From assembly GCF_003966155.1 (NCBI RefSeq), contig NZ_RXNS01000020.1, positions 17,941-81,940 on the forward strand: a stretch of DNA of 64,000 nt, given 5' to 3'. Made by a program: the position numbers and the translations under genes. The notes below the pieces were generated by a model. The model ran no database searches. It was not told the DNA's origin and saw only the letters and a list, made by a program, of their open reading frames with translations. Numbering within the stretch: the first letter of the stretch is position 1; every line of letters starts with the position of its first letter. Shown one piece after another: positions 58,104 through 64,000 of the stretch. This DNA comes from Halomonas nitroreducens (GTDB lineage Bacteria > Pseudomonadota > Gammaproteobacteria > Pseudomonadales > Halomonadaceae).

Positions 58104-58873
58104 ATCCCGTGCAGATCGCCATCGCGCTCTGGACCCTGGTGGTCAAGGAGATCAAGCGCTTCACGCGGATCTGGCCGCAGACCCTGCTGCCGCCGTCGAT
58201 CACCATGACCATGTACTTCATCATCTTCGGCAACCTGATCGGCTCGCGCATCGGTGAGATGGATGGCTACAGCTACATGGACTTCATCGTCCCCGGGCTG
58301 ATCATGATGTCTGTGATCACCAACAGCTACTCCAACGTGGCCTCGAGCTTCTTCTCCAACAAGTTCCAGCGCAGCGTGGAGGAGATGATGGTCTCGCCGA
58401 TGCCCAACTGGGTAATCCTCTCCGGCTTCGTGCTCGGCGGCATGGCCCGCGGGCTGGGCGTCGGGGTGATCGTCACGATCGTCTCGCTGTTCTTCACTCG
58501 CCTGGAGGTAGCCCATCCGCTGCTTACCCTCGGCGTGGTGGTGCTGACGGCGGCGCTGTTCGCCATCGGCGGCTTCATCAACGCCCTGCTCGGCAAGAAG
58601 TTCGACGACATCTCCATCGTGCCGACCTTCGTGCTGACGCCGCTGACCTACCTGGGTGGGGTCTTCTACTCGATCTCGCTGCTGCCGGCGTTCTGGCAGG
58701 GCGCCTCGATGCTCAATCCCATTCTCTACATGGTCAACGTCTTCCGCTATGGCTTCCTGGGGGTCTCCGACATCCCGGTGGGCTGGGCGCTGGCCGCCAT
58801 CCTGGCCTTCATCGTGGTACTCTTTGGCATCGCCCTGTGGATGCTCGAGAATGGCAAGGGCATCAGGAGCTAA
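58100..58873 (+). CDS. yadH: ABC-2 type exporter permease (YadH-like)
   Basis: Protein of 257 aa with six membrane spans, starting inside the yadG stop (ATGA). The ABC-2 pattern is visible (EEMMVSPMPNWVILSGFVLGG, FVLTPLTYLGGVFYSISLLP). With YadG it should form a dimeric inner-membrane exporter. Confidence 0.92.
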   Translation: MNPVQIAIALWTLVVKEIKRFTRIWPQTLLPPSITMTMYFIIFGNLIGSRIGEMDGYSYMDFIVPGLIMMSVITNSYSNVASSFFSNKFQRSVEEMMVSPMPNWVILSGFVLGGMARGLGVGVIVTIVSLFFTRLEVAHPLLTLGVVVLTAALFAIGGFINALLGKKFDDISIVPTFVLTPLTYLGGVFYSISLLPAFWQGASMLNPILYMVNVFRYGFLGVSDIPVGWALAAILAFIVVLFGIALWMLENGKGIRS

Positions 58874-58876
58874 CGC

Positions 58877-59713
58877 ATGTCACACCATCGTCCCGACACC
58901 CTTGTCCACGCCCCTCTGGGACGCGAGTCCGCCTATCCCGAGGACTACGATGCGGGTCTGCTGTATCCCATCGAGCGGGCCGCCAACCGCGCGCCGCTGG
59001 GCATCGAGGCAGGCGCCTTGCCCTTCGTCGGCGAGGATGAGTGGCACGCCTTCGAGGTCTCCTGGCTCAATGCGCGCGGCAAGCCCATCGTCGCCGTGGC
59101 CCGCTTCCGGCTGCCGGCGGACTCGCCGCGGCTGATCGAGTCCAAGTCGTGGAAGCTCTACCTCAACGGCTTCAACCAGACACGCTTCGCCTCGCAGGAA
59201 GAAGTGGTGGCGACCCTGGAGCGCGACCTGGCCGAGGCTGCCAGGGCTGCTGTTGGGGTCGAGCTGTTCGGGGTGGACGACGCCGTCCTCGTCCCGAAGC
59301 GGTTGCCTGGCGAGTGCATTGATGATCGTGACATCGAGATCGATGACTATACGCCGAGCGCCGAGCATCTCAGAGTGGGCGAGGAGGTCGTCGAGGAGAC
59401 CCTGCACTCTCACCTGCTTAAGTCCAACTGCCCGGTGACCGGCCAGCCCGACTGGGGCAGCGTGCTGGTCCGTTATCGGGGGCCTCGCCTCGACCGGGAC
59501 GGCCTGCTGCGTTACTTGATCGGTTATCGCCAGCACCAGGACTTCCATGAGCACTGTGTCGAGCATATCTTCATGGACCTGATGGCCCGGGCTCGGCCCG
59601 AGCGCCTGCTCGTGCTGGCCCGCTACGTGCGTCGTGGCGGCCTCGATATCAGTCCCTGGCGGGCCACCCCAGGGGAGCGCCCCCCGTCGCCACTGCGCCT
59701 GGCACGACAGTGA
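58877..59713 (+). CDS. queF: NADPH-dependent 7-cyano-7-deazaguanine reductase
   Basis: Protein of 278 aa, the long (type II, tandem tunnelling-fold) form. The catalytic cysteine is in LKSNCPVTGQPDWG, the QueF signature ESKSWKLYLNGFNQTRF and the FHEHCVEHIFMDL segment are present. It reduces preQ0 to preQ1 for queuosine. Begins 3 bp after yadH, so possibly cotranscribed with the exporter. A small ACGAGAA/TTCTCGT hairpin lies 20 bp after the stop. Confidence 0.96.
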   Translation: MSHHRPDTLVHAPLGRESAYPEDYDAGLLYPIERAANRAPLGIEAGALPFVGEDEWHAFEVSWLNARGKPIVAVARFRLPADSPRLIESKSWKLYLNGFNQTRFASQEEVVATLERDLAEAARAAVGVELFGVDDAVLVPKRLPGECIDDRDIEIDDYTPSAEHLRVGEEVVEETLHSHLLKSNCPVTGQPDWGSVLVRYRGPRLDRDGLLRYLIGYRQHQDFHEHCVEHIFMDLMARARPERLLVLARYVRRGGLDISPWRATPGERPPSPLRLARQ

Positions 59714-59774
59714 TCCGGCGACTTGATAGAGTGACGAGAAGTTTTCTCGTTTGAATCCTGGCAAGGAGACCCTT

Positions 59775-60335
59775 ATGGACGCGATGACGCTGCTGCATGA
59801 ACGCAGTTCCATGGGCAAGCTGATGGGCCCGCCGCCGACGTCCGAGCAGCTGGCGGCCATGTATCGCGCTGCTCTGCGCGCCCCGGACCACAAGGAGCTG
59901 CGGCCCTGGCGCTTCATCGAGTTCTCCGGCGAGGGGCTCGACCGCCTCGGCGAGTTGTTCGCCGAAGCCGAGTTTCGCGAGGATCCCCATGCCGAGGATG
60001 CCGTGCTGGAGGCCGCCCGCAAGAAGCCCAAGCGCGCGCCGATGATCATCGCCGTGATCGCCAGGGTGACGCCGGACGAGCCCAAGGTGCCCCGGGTGGA
60101 GCAGGTGCTCTCCGCCGGCTGCGCCGCCCACGGCATCCTGCTGGCCGCCCACGCCCAGGGGCTCGGCGCGATGTGGCGTACCGGCAAGTACGCCTTCGAT
60201 CCCACGGTGCGCAAGGGGCTGGGCCTGGCCGAGGACGACGAGTTGGTGGCCTTCCTCTATCTGGGGCAGCTGGGCGGACGTCATCGTCCGCTGCCGGAAC
60301 CCGACATCGACGACTTCGTGGAACGCTGGGACTGA
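59775..60335 (+). CDS. ydjA: YdjA-type nitroreductase
   Basis: Protein of 186 aa from ATG 59775 (AAGGAG 6 bp upstream). FMN-binding segments LHERSSMGKLMGPPP, RAPDHKELRPWRF, and GLGAMWRTG near the C-terminal half match the short YdjA group. The physiological substrate is unknown. It is 2 bp from the next gene, so both are likely cotranscribed. Confidence 0.9.
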   Translation: MDAMTLLHERSSMGKLMGPPPTSEQLAAMYRAALRAPDHKELRPWRFIEFSGEGLDRLGELFAEAEFREDPHAEDAVLEAARKKPKRAPMIIAVIARVTPDEPKVPRVEQVLSAGCAAHGILLAAHAQGLGAMWRTGKYAFDPTVRKGLGLAEDDELVAFLYLGQLGGRHRPLPEPDIDDFVERWD

Positions 60336-60337
60336 GC

Positions 60338-60841
60338 ATGCGCGAGATCGGCATTCCTCACCCGCGGCTGCCGCTGCCACCGGTTGGCGAGGGCGACGAC
60401 CCGGCGGCCTTCCTCGCCTGGCTCGGCGAGGCCATCCCCATGGTCGCTCGACTGGGCATCCGCGAGATGCGCCGGGACGGTGACACACTCGAGTGGTCGC
60501 TGGCCCTGGAGCCCAGCCTCAACGACAAGGGCACCGGCTTTGGTGGCGCCCTGGCCGCCCAGACCACTTTGCTTGGCTGGTGCTGGACCACGCTGTGGCT
60601 GCGTCGATACGGCTACGACCGGGACGTGGTGGTGGCAGAGGCTGGCCAGCGCTTCCTGGCGCCGGTGACGGGCGACTACCGCATGGTCTGCATACCGGAG
60701 GCCGATGCGGGAGGCGAGCGCCTCGCCGAGCGTCTGGAGCGGCGCGGCAAGGGGCGCATCGCCCTGATGCAGCAACTGTGGTGTGGCGACACCCTCTGCC
60801 TCGAGGCCCGCGGCGACTACGCCGTGCTGCCGGCCAGGTGA
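60338..60841 (+). CDS. Putative hotdog-fold thioesterase (YiiD C-terminal-like)
   Basis: Protein of 167 aa from ATG 60338, directly after the nitroreductase stop. The NDKGTGFGGALAAQTTLLGW segment is characteristic of the YiiD_C/thioesterase hotdog group (helix following GTxFGG), with VVAEAGQRFLAPVTGDYRM beyond. Substrate unknown; acyl-CoA hydrolysis is inferred only. Confidence 0.75.
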   Translation: MREIGIPHPRLPLPPVGEGDDPAAFLAWLGEAIPMVARLGIREMRRDGDTLEWSLALEPSLNDKGTGFGGALAAQTTLLGWCWTTLWLRRYGYDRDVVVAEAGQRFLAPVTGDYRMVCIPEADAGGERLAERLERRGKGRIALMQQLWCGDTLCLEARGDYAVLPAR

Positions 60842-60900
60842 GGGCGCGCGCCTCGACCAGGCGGCCATCTGCCGGCATGATGGAAAAGCCGAAAACCGGC

Positions 60901-60929
60901 TTGCATTCGCGCACTTAAGTCGATAGTAT
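60901..60929 (+). promoter_or_regulatory. Promoter of tRNA-Ser
   Basis: TTGCAT, 17-bp spacer, TAGTAT, then GC-rich ACGCCCCG. The tRNA begins 53 bp after the -10. Confidence 0.7.
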
Positions 60930-60982
60930 ACGCCCCGTTCTTGAGCAAAAGGCCGCGCGCCAGGGTTCGGGAATGACAATGC

Positions 60983-61070
60983 GGAGGGGTGTCCGAGTGG
61001 TCGAAGGAGCACGCCTGGAAAGTGTGTAAGTCGAAAGGCTTCGAGGGTTCGAATCCCTCCCCCTCCGCCA
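60983..61070 (+). tRNA. tRNA-Ser (GGA)
   Basis: 88 nt with a long variable arm, GGAGGGG/CCCCTCC acceptor stem, encoded CCA and anticodon GGA at 61017-61019. The accessory, AT-rich segment begins downstream, consistent with its use as an integration site. No second copy of its 3' end is in the window. Confidence 0.97.
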
Positions 61071-61079
61071 AGAACTGCG

Positions 61080-61113
61080 AAAAAGCCGCTGAGATCAGCG
61101 GCTTTTTCTTTTT
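61080..61113 (+). terminator. Terminator of tRNA-Ser
   Basis: AAAAAGCCGCTGA / TCAGCGGCTTTTT with a two-base GA spacer, then TCTTTTT. Confidence 0.9.
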
Positions 61114-61405
61114 CCATGCCCCTGTAGCCCATACCTCAGCCCATACTTTGAGTCTGGCTTCCACTGGCCTTCTCAGGATACTGTTGGACAGTGTGTCCCT
61201 CTGCTGCCCCACGCCTTCCTCTTTCTCGAGGTTGCTGCCACCCACCTTGGTCGGTCGCCTCCTAATTCAGGCATGACAGGCAGTACCTCTCTCAGGTAGT
61301 GTCGACCTAAGTGTTATGAGAACGACTAGGTCCGGGAATTGGCGATGTCAGCTTTTTCTTCAAATGCATCCACGATGTAGGAAGCCAAGCCCCTAGAGCG
61401 TGAGG
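61114..61405. other. Non-coding transition into the accessory region
   Basis: About 290 bp without a supportable gene, mixed base composition. It contains CCATACCTCAGCCCATACTT (61128-61147), and GTAGTGTCGACCTAA (61296-61310), which resembles GTAGTTGTCACCTAA at the right-hand IS end (63894-63908). It looks like decayed mobile-element DNA. Confidence 0.4.
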
Positions 61406-61600
61406 ATGGCCGGGAACTGCGTGTTCCCGCTGCTCGTGCACGGCGAGCGGTGCATCAAGCGCCTGCAGCGTGTCGCCGGTGGAGCATAGCTGCTGATCAG
61501 CGACAACAGGCGTTATGAGAAGGAATTGATCAAGCCGCAGGACATGAAGGACGTGGAGATCCTGGGGCGGTGTGAGATTCGGATTGGAAGAATTAATTAA
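61406..61600 (+). pseudogene. C-terminal remnant of an S24-family (CI/LexA-like) phage repressor
   Basis: Read from 61406, the frame gives VFPLLVHGERCIKRLQRVAGG, then an in-frame TAG at 61487, then LLISDNRRYEKELIKPQDMK and VEILGRCEIRIGRIN up to the stop at 61598. This is the end of an S24 peptidase-type phage repressor: the Lys in IKRLQR corresponds to the catalytic lysine, LLISDN and the VxILGRV-like end are family hallmarks. The DNA-binding half is absent and the stop is internal, so it is a decayed piece of a prophage. Confidence 0.75.
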
Positions 61601-61622
61601 ATGTAGGTTTGGGAACTGAAGG

Positions 61623-62723
61623 ATGACTAGTAATAATCAGAAAGATGTAGAGCTTCAAAGATTTGTTGAAAATTATGATTTGCTAGTAGCTCATGGCGTG
61701 GGACCTTCACTTATTCGGACTCGCGTTTTTAATGAGCTTGACTTTCCCAAAGTTAAAATTACTGATGATCATAAGTCTAGTTCTTTAGCTCATGCTCGTC
61801 TTATGCGTCATGATGAGTTGTCTTCTGTGAATGACTCTCTGTCTCGAAAGCTCATGAGCTATATCTTAAACCACCATAAAGTGGTTCAAGTTTTTGAAAT
61901 GAATACTTCGCGACTTCAGAAGATCGAACTTAGCATTGCTAATGAGGTGTCTTCGCAAGGTGGTATTGGGATGGTTTCGTATTATCCGAAAATCCCAACT
62001 AATGTTAATTTGATCCCTGATGTCCTTCACCCCGTTGAAGTGGTTGATGTGAAAGAAGGGGTGAAAGCCATAGTGGTAGCTAGTCGGAGAGACTACTATA
62101 AAACCTTCCATCTTGATAAGAGCGATATAAAAGATGGAGTATTACAGGATGTGAGAGATGTTCAGAATGTGTCTGCGAAAGGCATGGTTTCTGAAATAGC
62201 ATTAGATGTGTTGGTGTTGGACTACAACCGTGAAAGACTTGAGCTCCGTCTTTCCAAGGCGAAGGGTATATCTGGAAAGTACAGGGATAAGTTTCAAGCT
62301 AAGTTGGCCGCTTTTGCACGGCGCCACTTGAGTGGGAAACTTGGATATCCGTACGACTTTTTGCCAAAGGTTCGGCCTCTTTACTTCCTTGAAAGTGATA
62401 ATGGCTTGGTATCTAGGCTAGATTTTCTTACGGATGAAGGTATTGAAAGAACAGAAAAAAGTCGAGGTGATAGAAAAGATATAAGAAAGGCTGAGTACCA
62501 CAAGAATGGGGCCAACTCCATTGGGTATGCATTTCAAGGGTTTGGAATTCGTAAGGTATGGTCGTTTGAGCGTCAAGGAGGTAAGTATAAGCTGTCACTT
62601 GACATCCTTGGGAATGCAAATCTTCTGAGAAAAGGAAATCAGCCTATTGATCATATTTTTCTATTAGACTGTTTTTCTGATAGCGACTATAATTTTCTTC
62701 TAAATCAAGTCATTCCCTCTTGA
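61623..62723 (+). CDS. Island protein 1, unknown function
   Basis: Protein of 366 aa, in DNA clearly richer in A/T than the preceding 61 kb and with different codon use. GGGA lies 8 bp upstream of the ATG. No family is recognised. The first ~110 residues look helical (ELQRFVENYDLLVAHGVGPS, SSVNDSLSRKLMSYILNHHK); the middle has beta-like VEVVDVKEGVKAIVVAS; the C-terminal third is basic (EKSRGDRKDIRKAEYHKNG) and ends DHIFLLDCFSDSDYNFLLNQ. No NTPase, membrane span or signal peptide is seen. First gene of a three-gene operon: gene 2 starts 11 bp after its stop. Confidence 0.75.
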   Translation: MTSNNQKDVELQRFVENYDLLVAHGVGPSLIRTRVFNELDFPKVKITDDHKSSSLAHARLMRHDELSSVNDSLSRKLMSYILNHHKVVQVFEMNTSRLQKIELSIANEVSSQGGIGMVSYYPKIPTNVNLIPDVLHPVEVVDVKEGVKAIVVASRRDYYKTFHLDKSDIKDGVLQDVRDVQNVSAKGMVSEIALDVLVLDYNRERLELRLSKAKGISGKYRDKFQAKLAAFARRHLSGKLGYPYDFLPKVRPLYFLESDNGLVSRLDFLTDEGIERTEKSRGDRKDIRKAEYHKNGANSIGYAFQGFGIRKVWSFERQGGKYKLSLDILGNANLLRKGNQPIDHIFLLDCFSDSDYNFLLNQVIPS

Positions 62724-62734
62724 AAGGAGGGGGT

Positions 62735-63139
62735 ATGCAAGCGATAAATGATCTTATAGAGAGCAGGTTTGTAGATCAGGTTGATTACGTGCATGCTCTA
62801 CAAAGCTTAAATAGCTTTCTGGAAGAGTCTTCTATTTCTCCCAAAGAGATAGAGTTTACACCTTATCGGCTTGCTGAAATTTTTAGCAAGCATGTTAAGG
62901 ACGAAAATTCCATATCACTTCTTATAAATACTCTTTGCAGCTCTAAGCCGCAGTTGTTAGTGCCAAACTATTATTTTGAGCATCATGATGAGGTGGTTGA
63001 TCTAGAAGAGTCGGAAGTTTATTCATACTTTTTTAAAGATTGTTCAATCAGCCCTGTTACCGGTGAGAGTTTAGAAGATGCCAAGGACCATATCTTTGTT
63101 GTTTATTATTTGAGCAGCGAGGCCTTGAGTGATGACTGA
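62735..63139 (+). CDS. Island protein 2, small acidic protein of unknown function
   Basis: Protein of 134 aa from ATG 62735, chosen because of the strong AAAGGAGGGGG directly upstream. It is acidic, helical in the first half (INDLIESRFVDQVDYVHALQ, YRLAEIFSKHVKD), then beta-like (YFFKDCSISPVTGE, HIFVVYYLSSEA). Its size and position between two larger genes would fit an adaptor, but nothing is known. Its stop overlaps the next start by 8 bp. Confidence 0.7.
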   Translation: MQAINDLIESRFVDQVDYVHALQSLNSFLEESSISPKEIEFTPYRLAEIFSKHVKDENSISLLINTLCSSKPQLLVPNYYFEHHDEVVDLEESEVYSYFFKDCSISPVTGESLEDAKDHIFVVYYLSSEALSDD

Positions 63140-63875
63140 TTTATCTGCATTCAAAGCCGGTCTTCCAAGGCATGCTCAACTGATGATTCAGTGTTCTCAT
63201 GCTGAGAGCTACGAGGAATTTGTTTCAGCTGTACATGAAGTGGTTGATAATGCGGTTCAGAGAGTCGAGCAACAATCCCATTTGGTATTTGATACTTCTA
63301 ACGCTGAAGATGGATGGACCTCGAAAATAATTGATAATATATGTAGCTCTGGCCTTTATGCTCGTCCAGCAATGATGTCAGGCAATACCGATATAGCCAT
63401 TGAGCAAATTGGTGGTCCATTTTCTATTATTTGCGAGTCAAAGATTATTGGTAGTGCTCCTGGTAGTACTGCCAATTACGATAATGGGCATTTGTTTGAG
63501 GGTGTTCTTCAGCTGGTTACTAGATATGCAACCTGCTCTCCTGGAAATGATCATTGTATCTTGATTGTTCTTTGTTTTAAGCCTATGGCTAGGGCTGTGT
63601 TAGATAAGTGGAGGGAGTTTTTTTTCAAAAAGTCACGAGAAGATAGATTTTCTTCTAGGTTCTCTGGCCTGGATGACTACGAGTGTGGTGTTTATTCTGG
63701 TATGCGAGGTTTTTTTACTCGGCATGTTCACTACACCTCTGGTGAGCCTGTAAAAATACGCCATGTTCCAGTTAATCTCTTCTTTGAGCCTCAGGATAAA
63801 TCAGGTAGGAATGAGTCTCAGGATAAATCAGGTGGAAAAGAATCTCAGGACGAGTCAGGTGTTAAAGCTAGCTGA
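63132..63875 (+). CDS. Island protein 3, putative PD-(D/E)xK nuclease-fold protein
   Basis: Protein of 247 aa from ATG 63132 (GTG 63129 also possible), overlapping gene 2. The segment NTDIAIE (D87), then FSIICESKII (E102, K104), then LFEGVLQLVTRYA (Q127) has the spacing D-x14-E-x-K and a following helix with Gln and Tyr, as in PD-(D/E)xK endonuclease-like folds. Helical N-terminus (EEFVSAVHEVVDNAVQRV) and WTSKIIDNI precede it. The C-terminus has three 9-residue repeats (PQDKSGRNE, SQDKSGGKE, SQDESGVKA). Nuclease activity is an inference; the overall family is not recognised. Confidence 0.7.
   Translation: MTDLSAFKAGLPRHAQLMIQCSHAESYEEFVSAVHEVVDNAVQRVEQQSHLVFDTSNAEDGWTSKIIDNICSSGLYARPAMMSGNTDIAIEQIGGPFSIICESKIIGSAPGSTANYDNGHLFEGVLQLVTRYATCSPGNDHCILIVLCFKPMARAVLDKWREFFFKKSREDRFSSRFSGLDDYECGVYSGMRGFFTRHVHYTSGEPVKIRHVPVNLFFEPQDKSGRNESQDKSGGKESQDESGVKAS
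63789..63869 (+). repeat. Three 27-bp tandem repeats at the 3' end of island gene 3
   Basis: Units at 63789-63815, 63816-63842 and 63843-63869 share (C/T)CTCAGGA(T/C)(A/G)A(A/G)TCAGGT; each encodes a hydrophilic (P/S)QD(K/E)SG block. The repeat length is a multiple of 3, so copy-number changes would keep the frame. Confidence 0.9.
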
Positions 63876-63929
63876 ACCCCCCTATCTGTCAGCGTAGTTG
63901 TCACCTAAACGGATTGAGAGGTGATCAAC

Positions 63930-64000
63930 ATGCGTTACCCCGCAGAGCGGAAGGAAGCCATCCTTCAGAAGATGGCACCTCCGATGAGCCTGACCATCCC
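63930..64000 (+). CDS. Transposase N-terminus (IS3-like), cut by window edge
   Basis: From ATG 63930 the frame reads MRYPAERKEAILQKMAPPMS and runs off the right edge; GAGAGGTGATC lies just upstream. The start resembles OrfA-type helix-turn-helix proteins of IS3-like elements (M-R-Y-P-x-x-R/F-K-E-A). The left IS end would lie between 63876 and 63929, with GTAGTTGTCACCTAA as a candidate part. Confidence 0.65.
   Translation, partial: MRYPAERKEAILQKMAPPMSLTI

Noticed and set aside
60281..61245. Minus-strand frames reading through tRNA-Ser with peptides such as GEGFEPSKPFDLHTF
   Set aside because: This is the antisense translation of tRNA-Ser, a frequent false protein; no ribosome site and no conservation expected.
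61114..61405. A gene for an integrase next to tRNA-Ser
   Set aside because: No frame in this stretch shows tyrosine recombinase motifs; an integrase, if present, must be beyond the right edge or lost.

Overview
The window is GC-rich bacterial chromosome (except its last ~2.4 kb) densely packed with housekeeping genes. The gene content and order (aceA, a GNAT acetyltransferase, roxA, purB, hflD, mnmA, nudJ, rluE, icd, clpS, clpA, infA, bpt, aat, ftsK, lolA, rarA) follow the arrangement known from Pseudomonas and relatives. The large NAD-dependent glutamate dehydrogenase and the long (532 aa) isocitrate lyase also fit. I infer a gammaproteobacterium of the Halomonas type; this rests on protein character and synteny, not on a database search.

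Layout. 1-8 kb: the start of a PhoD-like phosphatase (cut by the window edge), a TrkA-domain ion channel, the gabD-gabT GABA catabolic operon, a large DUF1266-like repeat protein and an NlpC/P60 lipoprotein. 8-15.5 kb: a divergent LysR/MFS pair, a secreted MsrA diverging from a TVP38-FAD oxidoreductase fusion with a CDP-alcohol phosphatidyltransferase, an FKBP isomerase, a small membrane protein and a SlyB lipoprotein. 15.6-24 kb: a minus-strand block with aceA, GNAT, roxA, purB, hflD, mnmA, nudJ and rluE. 24-36 kb: icd, then the whole N-degron pathway (clpS, clpA, bpt, aat) around infA, then ftsK, lolA and rarA. 36-55 kb: a hemerythrin-like protein, murI, trmA, gdhB, mgtE, a stand-alone encapsulated-ferritin homologue, pyrD, rmf, rlmKL, a glutaredoxin-like protein, a small WGR-like protein, pdxB, htpX, alaA, a YlqF GTPase and msrB. 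55.5-56.3 kb: three tandem tRNA-Glu/tRNA-Gly pairs separated by decayed tRNA-Gly 3' ends. 56.4-61 kb: a Yip1-like protein, a YadGH-type ABC exporter, queF, a YdjA-type nitroreductase, a thioesterase-like protein and tRNA-Ser(GGA).

The accessory part begins right after tRNA-Ser. It contains a decayed C-terminus of a phage S24-type repressor, then a strikingly AT-rich three-gene operon with no recognised family in genes 1 and 2. Gene 3 has a plausible PD-(D/E)xK nuclease core (D87, E102-x-K104, Q127) and a short tandem-repeat tail. A transposase start runs off the right edge. This tRNA-linked module is the best candidate for an undescribed, possibly defensive, system. Other points of interest are an EncFtn ferritin gene with no shell gene beside it and no evident loading-peptide tail, a perfect 12-bp inverted repeat between msrA and the TVP38 fusion, an intergenic element with 11-bp inverted ends sharing a core with a second locus, a heptanucleotide tandem repeat before mnmA, and a hairpin-rich leader of rmf.
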